A DNA stretch of 64,000 nt, taken from contig CAWIVH010000013.1 of the NCBI GenBank assembly GCA_963839475.1, forward strand, positions 496,001 to 560,000, written 5' to 3'. This DNA comes from CAWIVH01 sp963839475 (lineage in GTDB: Bacteria; Acidobacteriota; UBA6911). The notes beneath the pieces are model-generated. The model saw only the letters and a list, made by a program, of their open reading frames with translations. It was not told the origin of the DNA and searched no databases. A program made the position numbers and the translations under genes. Shown here one piece after another: positions 52,538-61,927 of the stretch (positions are counted from its first letter, which is position 1; every line of letters begins with the position of its first letter).

Positions 52538-55354
52538 CTATAGGGTGGTCAAAGCGAGCCCCTTGGAATCGATGCTGAAATCAAAGAAACGGGCGAGCGG
52601 ATTCGGTCGATTGGAATCCAGAATTTCGCGAATCTTACTGGTTGAGGCTGTATCACGTGCAACCATGAAAATAAAACCGCCTCCGCCGGCACCGGGCAAC
52701 AAATTGCCGGTAAGAAAGCGGTCGATGGGTGCAAGCAGGGAATCGATCGCAGGGTTGCTCGCCCCGGGATCCAAACGTTTCTTCAACTCCCAATACCGAC
52801 CTACGCCTCGGCCAAAAGCATCGACATCCGCAGCTCCCAAACTGCGCTCCATCGTTTCTGCCAATTCCTTTAACTCGTGCACAATCTCAATCGCTTCAGC
52901 ATCGCGGGCAAGCCACCGGCCCACTACTTTCTGCAGAATGTTCTTCGCCATCCGCTTCTGCCCCGTGTAATACAGCAATAGCCTTGAAGCCATTTCGGAG
53001 CCGGGGGACATCTCAAAGGGCGCCCAATGAATACGCGGCGCCTGACTTGGCCCGGGATCCGTCCGGATGAGCTTCACCCCCGGGACAATGCCACCGACCT
53101 GGTCCTGCCAGCCGCCGGCGGTCGTCATGATCTGCTCGAGCAGGCTGGTCCTGGAAATCAATGATTCCTGTGGCAGCTCCTCTCCCAAAACACGGGCAAG
53201 ACATGCCAGGACCGAGGCGCCCAGCATCGAGCTGGTGCCCAGACCTGATCCCTTGGGCAACGCGGAGAACAGGGTGATATCCAGGCCGCCTCCGATTTGC
53301 CGCAGCCAGGAACTCAAGGTCACCTTAGGACTGCTTGGAACAGCGCCGCCAAGCATGAGCGCAGCCTTGGGAAGCGCATACCATTTCGAAGGATCGCGGT
53401 ATTCTTCAACTGCCGGGGTGCGAGCTATCTCGATCCTCTCCCCGAGGTCAAGGCTGGTCAGGCGTATGACATGTTTTTCCGTCAGCTTCGCCATGACCTG
53501 CACGGGGTACTGGCCGTTCAATGTGATCGCAGCGTTCAATACGGTTCCGCCGATTTCGGTACAAATCGGAGGAGTGTCGGACCATCCCCCGGCAAAGTCG
53601 ATACGAACGGGGGACGTTACCCAGACAACCTGGTCAGGGAGAATCGCCGCCGGCCGGGGCTCTGTTGGAATTTCGATGTTCTGCGCCACGGAACGAGACA
53701 CTGCTTCGAAAGCGCTTTTTTCCCAGACGGCGGCTTTGCGGCGCGAGCCGAAGTGAGATTCTACCAGCGAGGCGTATTGGTACAATCTTGTCTGCGTCAG
53801 AGCGTCGGTGCCCAGGATCGATTGAATTGCTTTCAGAGCTTCCCGGGCTTCGGATCGGGTGCGGATGAGAGAAAGCAGTTTTGAAGAAGAGTACCAGGGA
53901 TCGCGAACCAATTGCCGGGACAGGTCTTTCAACTCAGCGAGGCGCTGGATCTCGGCGCGGTGTGCCAGCAGCCTTTCGTGGTTGACCATTGTCATCAGTT
54001 GACTCAGACTGAAGCGCTTCAACCGCGAGCCGGGAGATACCGATGGGTTGGAGCTCACTGAAAAGAGCTTTTCATCCCAGCGGGAAGGATCGCTCTTGAA
54101 ATCGTCGTCCATACCGTAACGTAGGGTGGCCCACTGATCCTTGCCGATCGGAAGACTGACGAGACATTGCCCGGGAGCCAGCCTTAAAGACTCTTGCGCT
54201 TCCAGGGGCCAATTGACCACAACGTTGGGGCCGGGAAGGTCCACCGGCTGATCGGTGTGAACCGCCTCCAGGTAAACCCCTTCGCCGGCGGCGATCTGCT
54301 TCGAGGTCAACACACAGTTATAGACAAACGCACCTTCCATCGAGGCGCGTCCGGCAACATACGAGCGGTCGAAATTGGCGAAACCATGCTTCCTTGCCGT
54401 GCGGTTCAAAACCCCGACGTTCGAGATCAGTTCGTGCGTGCTCCCCACATGGAAAAAGTCGCAGAACGGCAGGACGTTCACGTGAAACGGAACGCCGTGA
54501 ATCGCCTTAAACAGTCTCGGGGAAAGTCCGGTGGACGAGTTTTTTTCTTCCGGCAGAAGAGCCATCAGAACCTGCTCGTAAAGGTCAATCGAGCCGCTCG
54601 TCCCTGACGCAAGCGACTCAATAAAATCCGGGCATGAGAGCCAGCGCTCCACGGTGGCAGAGTCCAGGCTGATAAGTCCCGTATCGATCAGGACACGTCC
54701 TGCGACATCAACCGCCCCCCTGGCACGGGCTTTTTCCTCGTCAGGTTTCTGAAGGAAATCTCTGACCGTGCCGTTGCGGCCCGATACATAGACGCCATGA
54801 CGGGCACCTCGCTCTATCGGGCCGGGATAGGCCACCCCTACAACTCCCGGTTGGTCGAAATGGACATCTCCGGGATCGAAGGTCAGCAGGACGTCGCCTG
54901 AGGCAATCAGGACATGGCCTGCACCGGGAAAAGGGAGAGCGAGCAGGTTTTCCAGGATGAGGTCGAATAAGGCGGCCGGACGGCCGTCCTTTGTGGAGCA
55001 GGGGAGGGGGATAAAGAGCTTGCCTTGAGCGGCATAGGAGAGAAGCCGGCGACTGTCGCCTCCTGAATGGAGGATCAGGATGCGCTCGCCGGCGAAAAGG
55101 TCTCGGAGATGCCGGGCGCCGGGCTTCCTCTTGCGGAGGATCCTCGATAGCTGGTGCAGCACCCAGAGAGTCGATCCTCCGGAGCCTACGCGAACGTCGC
55201 CCGGATCGGGAATGACGAGCCACTGCAGGGAGTCAAGCGGCCTGGACTGAAGCTGGATCTGGTATCCATGAGCCTGGGATTTATTGGCGGCAGTGACTAT
55301 TAACCAGCTCTTCTTGGGATATTTGATTTGGGATTCTTCCATAAACCGGAGCAT
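52538..55354 (-). CDS. fkp: Bifunctional fucokinase / L-fucose-1-phosphate guanylyltransferase
   Basis: 938 aa, the length of Bacteroides FKP. N-terminal pyrophosphorylase half with WLVIPDPGDVRVGSGGSTLWVL (about 45-66) and ASGDVLLTF, then a beta-helix-like middle. C-terminal GHMP kinase (about 565-938): WVTSPVRIDFAGGWSDTPP, ATP loop LPKGSGLGTSS (about 697), GGWQDQVGG (about 746) and PGAGGGGFIFM (about 885). It salvages free fucose to GDP-fucose. Either of two ATGs (55354, 55342) may be used; TATAAT on the minus strand ends directly before the first, favouring the second. Confidence 0.9.
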   Translation of the reverse strand: MLRFMEESQIKYPKKSWLIVTAANKSQAHGYQIQLQSRPLDSLQWLVIPDPGDVRVGSGGSTLWVLHQLSRILRKRKPGARHLRDLFAGERILILHSGGDSRRLLSYAAQGKLFIPLPCSTKDGRPAALFDLILENLLALPFPGAGHVLIASGDVLLTFDPGDVHFDQPGVVGVAYPGPIERGARHGVYVSGRNGTVRDFLQKPDEEKARARGAVDVAGRVLIDTGLISLDSATVERWLSCPDFIESLASGTSGSIDLYEQVLMALLPEEKNSSTGLSPRLFKAIHGVPFHVNVLPFCDFFHVGSTHELISNVGVLNRTARKHGFANFDRSYVAGRASMEGAFVYNCVLTSKQIAAGEGVYLEAVHTDQPVDLPGPNVVVNWPLEAQESLRLAPGQCLVSLPIGKDQWATLRYGMDDDFKSDPSRWDEKLFSVSSNPSVSPGSRLKRFSLSQLMTMVNHERLLAHRAEIQRLAELKDLSRQLVRDPWYSSSKLLSLIRTRSEAREALKAIQSILGTDALTQTRLYQYASLVESHFGSRRKAAVWEKSAFEAVSRSVAQNIEIPTEPRPAAILPDQVVWVTSPVRIDFAGGWSDTPPICTEIGGTVLNAAITLNGQYPVQVMAKLTEKHVIRLTSLDLGERIEIARTPAVEEYRDPSKWYALPKAALMLGGAVPSSPKVTLSSWLRQIGGGLDITLFSALPKGSGLGTSSMLGASVLACLARVLGEELPQESLISRTSLLEQIMTTAGGWQDQVGGIVPGVKLIRTDPGPSQAPRIHWAPFEMSPGSEMASRLLLYYTGQKRMAKNILQKVVGRWLARDAEAIEIVHELKELAETMERSLGAADVDAFGRGVGRYWELKKRLDPGASNPAIDSLLAPIDRFLTGNLLPGAGGGGFIFMVARDTASTSKIREILDSNRPNPLARFFDFSIDSKGLALTTL

Positions 55355-55696
55355 GATTATACTAAGTAATTAGGATTAGTTTTCAGGGCTTGATGCAAAA
55401 GAATGAGTGAATAGGCGCAAGGATTTGGGCCGCATCGCTGGCAAGCCTCTGTAAAATGGAACTGCTCTGCCTTCCCGGAAGACAATAAATATTGTAAATC
55501 ATTGAAAATAAAACGTATATATTCGCCTTTTCGCTGACAGCCTATGAAAGTGAAATCCGGCAGACAGGTAGATGCCAAATAACACCCGATCATAGGTTTA
55601 GCCCCCAATCAAAGTCAACTCATTCATGGGAACATTGGCTCCGCTGGTGTTACTGAAAACATGGAACCTCAAGGAGCGAACGGTGCTCCGAGAAAG
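55355..55696. other. Gene-free stretch between fkp and rfbC
   Basis: 342 bp, AT-richer than the flanks, no convincing gene. It contains the presumed fkp promoter (TATAAT at 55356-55361, minus strand). An 83-codon open frame on the minus strand (55357-55608) was judged chance. No repeat of either dispersed family was found here. Confidence 0.5.
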
Positions 55697-56251
55697 CTAG
55701 AACGCGAAGGATCTCGGATCCTTTAGCCACTGTTCCAAAGTCGGCGTGTCCTGGTCTTTGGGAGAGATGATGGGCGGAATTTCCGGCCATGCTATGGCGA
55801 GCGCGGGATCGTTCCAAAGAATCCCGCCCTCGGCTTTAGGTGACCACTCGGCGGTGCATTCGTACAACATAATGGTTTCATCTTCCAGCGCCATGAATCC
55901 ATGTGCGAAACCGGCTGGCAGCCAGAGAACCTCGTGGCCTTCAGCCGACATCTCCACGAGCAGGTAGTCTCCCATCGTCGGCGATTGTCGGCGGATGTCG
56001 ACTCCGACGTCCACAAGCCGGCCCGTGACGCAGCGCAGGAGCTTGCCCTGCGGCGGATCCCACTGGAAATGCAGCCCACGTACCACGCCGCGCTGTGACC
56101 GGCTCTGGATCGCCTGGCAGAAAGAGGCCTCAATGCCGCGGGAAGCAAGCCCGGAGCGGGTGTAGCTCTGGAGCAGATATCCGCGCTCATCGCGGAAGCA
56201 GGGAGCGGTGAAGAATTTGGGGCCTTCGAATTCGTCCACGGGTCTGAGCAT
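55697..56251 (-). CDS. rfbC: dTDP-4-dehydrorhamnose 3,5-epimerase
   Basis: 184 aa cupin. Motifs of the family: RDERGYLLQSYT, FCQAIQSRSQRGVVRGLHFQWDPPQGKLLRCVTG with the catalytic histidine in RGLHFQ, a DVGVDIR segment, and LWLPAGFAHGFMALEDE. It epimerises dTDP-4-keto-6-deoxyglucose towards dTDP-rhamnose. RfbA, B and D are not adjacent; a partial rhamnose route may be completed elsewhere in the genome. Confidence 0.95.
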   Translation of the reverse strand: MLRPVDEFEGPKFFTAPCFRDERGYLLQSYTRSGLASRGIEASFCQAIQSRSQRGVVRGLHFQWDPPQGKLLRCVTGRLVDVGVDIRRQSPTMGDYLLVEMSAEGHEVLWLPAGFAHGFMALEDETIMLYECTAEWSPKAEGGILWNDPALAIAWPEIPPIISPKDQDTPTLEQWLKDPRSFAF

Positions 56252-56258
56252 GGGCGCT

Positions 56259-56267
56259 ACTATAGCA
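56259..56267 (-). promoter_or_regulatory. Extended -10 for a leaderless rfbC mRNA
   Basis: TGC-TATAGT on the minus strand ends 7 nt before the rfbC ATG. No SD in that space. Confidence 0.55.
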
Positions 56268-56339
56268 GATCAGCTGAAGGTTTTTGGACGGGGATTTTCG
56301 CGGATGAGCTTGGATTTGCCTGTTTCGATTCAGCGGAAA

Positions 56340-56999
56340 TCAGCGCAAAGCGGCATCCCGGTTTAGGGCCGGAACCGTAGGAAGATCGGTGATCTTTTCG
56401 ATGATCAGGTCCGCTGCACTCAGGTATTCGCGCCCGAGGGTTGTTTCGACTGCGACGCAGGTCATGCCGGCGTTCTTGGCCGATTCGATTCCCAGCGGAG
56501 CATTTTCCACCACCAGGCATTCGGTCGGATCCAGGCCGAGGTGCCGGGCCGCCGTCAGGTAGGGATCGGGGAACGGCTTTGCCCGCGGGACCTCGTCGCC
56601 GGTGATGATGAAGTCGAAGTGGGACTGCTGTTCCTGGTTCAGGGAGTGCTGCATGTTTTTCAGGGCGCAGGCTGTGACGAGCGCTGCTTTGAAGCCGCGG
56701 CCCTTCAGCTGGTCGATGACCTCGATGGCCCCTTCATAGTGGCTCACCTGAACGATCGAGCGGTAATAAGCCCTTTTGACCTCGATGAAGTGTGGCCATT
56801 CGCTTTCCGGGATGCTAACACCAGCTTCCGCCATGAGGATTGGCATGATTTCACGCGAGGCGCGGCCTTCGTGCAGCAGCACCGTGTGTTCGCTGACCGT
56901 CCCGCCGTACCGGCCGAACATGTGCTGCCAGGCGAGGTAGTGGTAATGGAGTGTGTTGACGATGACACCGTCGAGATCAAAAAGGATGCCCTTTATCAT
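56340..56999 (-). CDS. HAD-family hydrolase, beta-phosphoglucomutase/phosphatase type
   Basis: 219 aa. Motif I LFDLDGVIVNTLHYH (about 6-20) gives the nucleophile D and acid D; helical cap domain next (about 20-85); motif II TACALKN; Lys in AKPFPDPYL; motif IV ENAPLGIESAKNAGMTCVAV. The cap type and length fit beta-phosphoglucomutase or a sugar-phosphate phosphatase. Placed among nucleotide-sugar genes, it may supply hexose-1-phosphate or dephosphorylate a sugar intermediate. Confidence 0.9.
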   Translation of the reverse strand: MIKGILFDLDGVIVNTLHYHYLAWQHMFGRYGGTVSEHTVLLHEGRASREIMPILMAEAGVSIPESEWPHFIEVKRAYYRSIVQVSHYEGAIEVIDQLKGRGFKAALVTACALKNMQHSLNQEQQSHFDFIITGDEVPRAKPFPDPYLTAARHLGLDPTECLVVENAPLGIESAKNAGMTCVAVETTLGREYLSAADLIIEKITDLPTVPALNRDAALR

Positions 57000-57009
57000 A
57001 GCGGCGCAA

Positions 57010-57018
57010 ATAATAGCA
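57010..57018 (-). promoter_or_regulatory. Extended -10 for a near-leaderless HAD gene mRNA
   Basis: TGC-TATTAT on the minus strand, 10 nt before the ATG, gives a leader of only a few bases. Confidence 0.55.
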
Positions 57019-57181
57019 TAATCTCAAAAACCGCGAAGACCGCCCAGATGGATGGCTGGATTTCAAGGCCCGGGGGAATTCAGGTGGAATAGCGCCATTC
57101 CATCATGCGGAAAACCGGCCGGATCGTCGCCGGCAGCGCCGTAACCCTGATGCCGAATATCACGATCCTCCTGAGCACGGA

Positions 57182-58204
57182 TTAGAGCCCGACCGCCGCC
57201 CATCCCTCCCGCACGGCCTTCTGTTCGGCGCTGTTTGACCCATGAATTTCACCTGCCGCCTTCACTGTAGCGTTGACGGCGTCGCGGAAGCTTGCGTTCG
57301 CACGCAGATAGCGCGTCAGAGCGAGGTACCAGACCGGCCCCGCTTTTAACCAGGCTCTGCCCTTGAGCCGGATTGCGGTTTCGTAAAAAGCCCGGTTGGG
57401 GATGCCCGAGTTGATATGCACTCCCCCGTTATCTTCGACTGTTTTAACATAGGCTCCCATGTGGCCGGGCTGCGGATCTTTTCCCAGGATGGGGTCGTCG
57501 TAAGCGGTCCCGGGCTCCTTCATGGAGCGGATGGCTTTTCCTTTTACTGAGGGCATGAGCAGGTCGGCCCCGATGAGCCAGTCGGCCTGTTGGGCCGTCT
57601 GGTCCAATTGGTATTGTTTGACCAGGACCCCGAACACGTCCGACATCGATTCGTTGAGGGCCCCGGATTGCCCCTGATAGGCGAGGTTTGCCTCGAACTG
57701 GGTGACACCGTGCGTAAGTTCGTGGGCGATGACATCGAGCGAGCTGGTGAAGGAGCGGAAGATCTGGCCGTCCCCGTCTCCGTAAACCATCTGTTCCCCG
57801 TTCCAGAAGGCGTTGTCATAACCTGTGCCGTAGTGCACCGTCGAGTCGAGGCGCATCCCCATCCCGTCGATCGAGTTGCGCTGGAAAACCCTCTGGAAAA
57901 AATCATAGGTGGCGCCGGAGCCGTCGTACGCCTCATTGATCGCGGCGTCCTTGCTTTTTGGGGAACCCTCACTCCTGACCAGCCGGCCGGGGAGGATGTA
58001 GCTGTGCCGCGCGTCGAAGATGGTGCGCCGCCTGGTCCCGGCAGCCCGGGCGGCAAGGGCACCGGCGCCGCTCAACACCCGGCGCTGGCCGCGAACTTGT
58101 TCCGAATCAGTCAGGGTTGCCCAGGCACGTGCCTGCTGGGACGGGGTCCCTTTTTCCAGGATGGAGCGCAGCATGTACGGCGGAACGATGCACTGGCGGG
58201 TCAT
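57182..58204 (-). CDS. M4 metallopeptidase, protealysin-like
   Basis: 340 aa from the ATG at 58204, with GGAGGT upstream. No signal peptide: the protein starts MTRQCIVPPYML, and the PPYML motif with its short propeptide (about 1-60) marks the protealysin-like group of thermolysin-fold enzymes. Zinc site VIAHELTHGV (about 156-165), third ligand in GALNESMSDVFG (about 180) and the transition-state histidine in GGVHINSGIPN (about 264). These proteases work inside cells or are released without a standard signal. An emfourin-like inhibitor is encoded 3.7 kb away. Confidence 0.92.
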   Translation of the reverse strand: MTRQCIVPPYMLRSILEKGTPSQQARAWATLTDSEQVRGQRRVLSGAGALAARAAGTRRRTIFDARHSYILPGRLVRSEGSPKSKDAAINEAYDGSGATYDFFQRVFQRNSIDGMGMRLDSTVHYGTGYDNAFWNGEQMVYGDGDGQIFRSFTSSLDVIAHELTHGVTQFEANLAYQGQSGALNESMSDVFGVLVKQYQLDQTAQQADWLIGADLLMPSVKGKAIRSMKEPGTAYDDPILGKDPQPGHMGAYVKTVEDNGGVHINSGIPNRAFYETAIRLKGRAWLKAGPVWYLALTRYLRANASFRDAVNATVKAAGEIHGSNSAEQKAVREGWAAVGL

Positions 58205-58253
58205 GATATACCTCCTTCCAAAATACATGAAAACCCACTGAGTAACGTTTTAT

Positions 58254-58303
58254 AACACAAAGAATTTCTGTGCTCTCTGTGTCTCTGTGTTTTTTTTCGA
58301 AAT
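58254..58303. repeat. CGCAGAG-family partial palindrome upstream of the M4 gene
   Basis: AACACAAAGAA, then CTCTCTGTGTCTCTGTG and T8. The left arm is short. Confidence 0.55.
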
Positions 58304-58365
58304 ATTGGCTTCACTTCAGAAACTTCTCCGATACACCCCCAGGAACCGACAACCGGAGGTGTTGC

Positions 58366-58548
58366 TTGAGGCAAAGACAACAAGAGACAGTCCCAGTGGA
58401 ACCTGTTCAACCGGAACCCGACCCCTATGCAGCTTTGCGGCGTGCATTGGAGCAGCGGCCCCGCAAAATGCTGCATGCCCCATTCCTTTCCCGCGTGCTG
58501 ACAGAGGAGGAAATTCGCGAGCTGTTGAGCTATTCCCCGAAACCTTGA
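58366..58548 (+). CDS. Small uncharacterised protein upstream of the SNF2 helicase
   Basis: 60 aa if translation begins at the TTG at 58366, which has GGAGGT five bases before it, one of the best ribosome sites here. The protein is rich in Gln, Pro and Glu at the start (VPVEPVQPEPDPYAAL), then basic, ending LTEEEIRELLSYSPKP, which could be an amphipathic helix. No family recognised. It may be co-transcribed with the helicase. The rare start codon and small size leave doubt. Confidence 0.45.
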   Translation: MRQRQQETVPVEPVQPEPDPYAALRRALEQRPRKMLHAPFLSRVLTEEEIRELLSYSPKP

Positions 58549-58574
58549 ATGGTCCGCTCAGTTTCGCGCTGATG

Positions 58575-58583
58575 TGCTATGCT
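58575..58583 (+). promoter_or_regulatory. Extended -10 for a near-leaderless SNF2 gene mRNA
   Basis: TGC-TATGCT ends 10 nt before the ATG at 58594. The earlier in-frame ATG (58579) lies inside this box and would not be transcribed. Confidence 0.5.
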
Positions 58584-58593
58584 TTTCGGCGCC

Positions 58594-61500
58594 ATGAAAT
58601 TGATCGAGGTTCTAGCCGGACTTGTGCCTAAACGGATTATCGCCCGCGGGGAGAGCTATTATTTCGCGCGCAAAGTGAAACTGGCGGATCCGGCGCCTGG
58701 CCTTATCCAAGCCATCGTAAGTGGCAGCGTGGATTACGCCGTCGAGGTTTTCCTCGGAGTGGAGAAGACAGTCAATTTCGAATGCAGCTGTCCCTATTTC
58801 CTGGATCGAATGGAGATATGCAAGCATATCTGGGCGACGCTTCTTGCCGCCGACGCCGCCAGGCAACTCCCGGATTGGCCCCATAGGAATCCGCCGGATT
58901 TGATCCCGATGGATGGCGATGACGATTTCGATGAACACTCTGAAGACGAGGATGACTTTGATGATTTGGATCCGGATTTCGATGAGGAGGAAGCCGAAGT
59001 CGAGGATCCTTATGATCGCTATCGCCCGCGGGCGGAAATAGGGGAATCGCGGCACCGCCGCTGGAAGGAGATCATCAACTCACTCCGGCTCGAGGTCCCG
59101 CGGCAGGAGAAAGTGATCGAATGGCCGGAAGGAAGGCAGCTTCATTACGTTCTCCGCCTGAATTCCTGGAATGGGCCTTCGGATGTAACCATTGCCATTG
59201 AAAGCCGCGACCTGAAGAAAAACGGCGAGTTGGGCAAGCCGAAGGTGATGACCCTGGACCACACGGTCGTCTCCCTAATACCGGATCCGACAGACCGCGA
59301 ATTGCTCCGATCCATCGTCGGCATTCCGTCCTATGCCTATCCTGAAGCCCGATCTTCGAAGTTCTATCCTTCAATGGCGGTGCTCAAGTTCCTGCTGCCG
59401 ATGATGTGCGGGACCGGGCGTTGCTTTTTCTCGCCCCCTGATAATGAAAAGAGCTATATCCCGCTGCAATGGGATCCCGGTGATCCCTGGGAATTCAACC
59501 TGGAGCTGTTACCCGGCGAATCTTCATCGAAGTACCTGCTTTCGGGCTACCTCGTGCGCAATGGCCACCGGATCAGTCTGGAAGAGCCGACGATTCTGTT
59601 CCGCGAGGGGCTGGTGATCCTGAATGGCTTCATTGGCCCCTTGAACTACAAGGGTGCTTTTGGCTGGATAGGTATCCTGAGAAAGGAAAAAGCCCTCACC
59701 ATTCCGGCGGCACAAGCCGCTGGCCTGGTAAAGGAACTGCTCGATTTTCCTGCTTTGCCAAAGATCGATCTACCGGCCGAATTGAGCATCACTGAAGTAG
59801 TGACGCAGCCCCAGCCCAGGCTCAAGATCCGCAAATCCCGAGGCACCTATGAAGGTGACATCCTTTCAGCGGCCCTGTCTTTTATTTATGAGGGCTACGA
59901 AATCCTCGAGTCTGACACGGCTGCGGCCATTGCAGAGCCGGAGCGCCGGCGGCGCATCCTGCGCAACCGCGAAGCCGAAAGCGCCGCCGAAAGGCAGCTT
60001 CTGGCGGCGGGGTTCCGCAAATCGCCGTATTACTACGGTGACGGCTGGCAGGTTGCCCGGCGCCTGATGCCTTCGGCCGTGCTCGAACTGACTGCGGCTG
60101 GTTGGAGGGTCGAAGCCGAAGGCAAGCTGGTCCGTCATGCCGGCAGCTTCAAAATCGAAGTGACCTCGGGGATCGATTGGTTCGAGGTTCGCGGCTCGGT
60201 GGAATTCGATGACAAGGCCGCACCGCTTCCGGCGCTGCTTGCGGCGGTCGAAAAGCAGGACCGGCTGGTTGTGTTGGACGATGGCAGTTTCGGCATCCTG
60301 CCCGAGGAATGGCTCGATAAATACGGCCTACTTACTGGACTGGCCGAAAAGAAAAAGGATCACCTGAGGTTTTCGCGAGGGCAGGCCGGACTGCTGGATG
60401 CTCTTCTGGCAGCCGAGCCCGATGTTTCCTGCGACGAGGTTTTCGAAAGCGCTCGCAGGAAGCTGCGGCAGTTCGAGGGCGTTGCGCCGGCTGATCCGGC
60501 TCCCGGTTTCTGCGGAACGCTGCGCGAATATCAGCGCGAAGGACTCGGTTGGCTTCACTTTTTGCGGGAATTCGGTTTCGGCGGATGCCTGGCCGACGAC
60601 ATGGGGCTGGGGAAAACCGTCCAGGTGCTGGCCCTGCTCGAGACGCGACGTGCCGAAGCGGCGGGGCCGAACGGTGGCACGACTCGCCCTCCTTCGATTG
60701 CCGTGGTTCCCCGGTCCCTGATCTTCAATTGGAAAGAGGAAGCCGCCCGTTTCACACCGCAGCTCAAGGTGCTCGATCACACCGGGGGCGGCCGGGCCAA
60801 GCAGAACCACAATTTCAGCGGCTATGACCTCGTGCTGACCACCTACGGAACCCTGCGCCGCGATGCGAGTAGCCTGAAGGCGCTTCATTTCGACTATGTG
60901 ATCCTGGACGAAGCCCAGGCGATCAAGAACGCCGACAGCGCCTCCGCCAAGGCGGCCAGGCTTCTCAAAGGCAATCACCGCCTGGCATTGAGCGGCACTC
61001 CGGTCGAGAACCACCTGGGCGAATTGTGGAGCATCTTCGAGTTCCTGAATCCCGGGATGCTCGGGTCCTCCGCTCTCTTCAAGCTGGCGAAAGGGGCGCT
61101 GCGCAATCCCGACGCGCAGACGCGAGACCTCCTGGCACGCGGTTTGCGCTCCTTCATCCTCCGCCGGACCAAATCTCAGGTCGCGACCGACCTGCCGGCC
61201 AAGGTTGAGCAAACCCTTTACTGCGAGCTCGATAAGCCTCAGCGGACGCTCTACGACGAACTGCGCGACCATTATCGCCACATTCTTCTCAACCGGGTTG
61301 ACCGGGAAGGGATATCGCGTTCCAAGTTCCAGATCCTCGAAGCTCTGCTACGCCTGCGCCAGGCAGCTATTCACCCCGGGTTGGTCGACAAGTCGCGCAC
61401 CGGCGAAACCAGCGCCAAGCTCGAAGCCCTGCTGCCCCAGTTGGAGGAGGTCATCCAGGAAGAGCATAAAGTCCTGGTTTTCTCCCAGTTCACGTCCATG

Positions 61501-61917
61501 CTTGCGATCGTGCGCGACCGCCTGGATCAGGCCGGAACGCCCTATGTTTACCTGGACGGGCAGACACGCGACCGTGCGGCGGTTGTGGATCAATTCCAGA
61601 ACGACGAGCGGATCCCGCTTTTCCTGATCAGCCTGAAAGCCGGTGGGTTGGGCTTGAACCTTACGGCGGCTGAATATGTGTTCCTGCTCGATCCCTGGTG
61701 GAATCCGGCCGTCGAGATGCAGGCCATCGACCGGACGCACCGCATCGGCCAGACCCGTTCGGTTTTCGCCTACCGGCTGATTGCTCGAGATACTGTGGAA
61801 GAAAAAGTGCTGGAACTCCAGAAGAGCAAGCGCGAGCTGGCCGATGCGATTATTAACGCCGATAACAGCCTGATCCGCGACCTGAAACAAGAGGATCTCG
61901 CCCTTTTACTCAGCTGA
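58594..61917 (+). CDS. SNF2-family helicase with an N-terminal SWIM zinc finger
   Basis: 1107 aa from the ATG at 58594. A SWIM motif CxC...CxH is met by FECSCPYF...EICKHIW (about 61-78). An acidic run (about 106-145, DDDFDEHSEDEDDFDD) follows, then a long region of no known fold. The SNF2 ATPase begins about 650: motif I DDMGLGKTVQ (about 669), DEAQ in VILDEAQAIKN (about 771), motif V/VI LISLKAGGLGLNLT and AIDRTHRIGQT (about 1044). It translocates on DNA to remodel protein-DNA complexes; substrates in bacteria are mostly unknown. Confidence 0.93.
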   Translation: MKLIEVLAGLVPKRIIARGESYYFARKVKLADPAPGLIQAIVSGSVDYAVEVFLGVEKTVNFECSCPYFLDRMEICKHIWATLLAADAARQLPDWPHRNPPDLIPMDGDDDFDEHSEDEDDFDDLDPDFDEEEAEVEDPYDRYRPRAEIGESRHRRWKEIINSLRLEVPRQEKVIEWPEGRQLHYVLRLNSWNGPSDVTIAIESRDLKKNGELGKPKVMTLDHTVVSLIPDPTDRELLRSIVGIPSYAYPEARSSKFYPSMAVLKFLLPMMCGTGRCFFSPPDNEKSYIPLQWDPGDPWEFNLELLPGESSSKYLLSGYLVRNGHRISLEEPTILFREGLVILNGFIGPLNYKGAFGWIGILRKEKALTIPAAQAAGLVKELLDFPALPKIDLPAELSITEVVTQPQPRLKIRKSRGTYEGDILSAALSFIYEGYEILESDTAAAIAEPERRRRILRNREAESAAERQLLAAGFRKSPYYYGDGWQVARRLMPSAVLELTAAGWRVEAEGKLVRHAGSFKIEVTSGIDWFEVRGSVEFDDKAAPLPALLAAVEKQDRLVVLDDGSFGILPEEWLDKYGLLTGLAEKKKDHLRFSRGQAGLLDALLAAEPDVSCDEVFESARRKLRQFEGVAPADPAPGFCGTLREYQREGLGWLHFLREFGFGGCLADDMGLGKTVQVLALLETRRAEAAGPNGGTTRPPSIAVVPRSLIFNWKEEAARFTPQLKVLDHTGGGRAKQNHNFSGYDLVLTTYGTLRRDASSLKALHFDYVILDEAQAIKNADSASAKAARLLKGNHRLALSGTPVENHLGELWSIFEFLNPGMLGSSALFKLAKGALRNPDAQTRDLLARGLRSFILRRTKSQVATDLPAKVEQTLYCELDKPQRTLYDELRDHYRHILLNRVDREGISRSKFQILEALLRLRQAAIHPGLVDKSRTGETSAKLEALLPQLEEVIQEEHKVLVFSQFTSMLAIVRDRLDQAGTPYVYLDGQTRDRAAVVDQFQNDERIPLFLISLKAGGLGLNLTAAEYVFLLDPWWNPAVEMQAIDRTHRIGQTRSVFAYRLIARDTVEEKVLELQKSKRELADAIINADNSLIRDLKQEDLALLLS

Positions 61918-61927
61918 GGAGCTCGGC

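Noticed and set aside
55357..55608. 83-codon open frame between fkp and rfbC
   Set aside because: No family, no ribosome site, and it covers the presumed fkp promoter.
57104..57184. 26-codon frame beginning MRKTGRIVAG, between the HAD and M4 genes
   Set aside because: Too short and without a ribosome site; its end overlaps the M4 stop codon. Chance is the simplest explanation.
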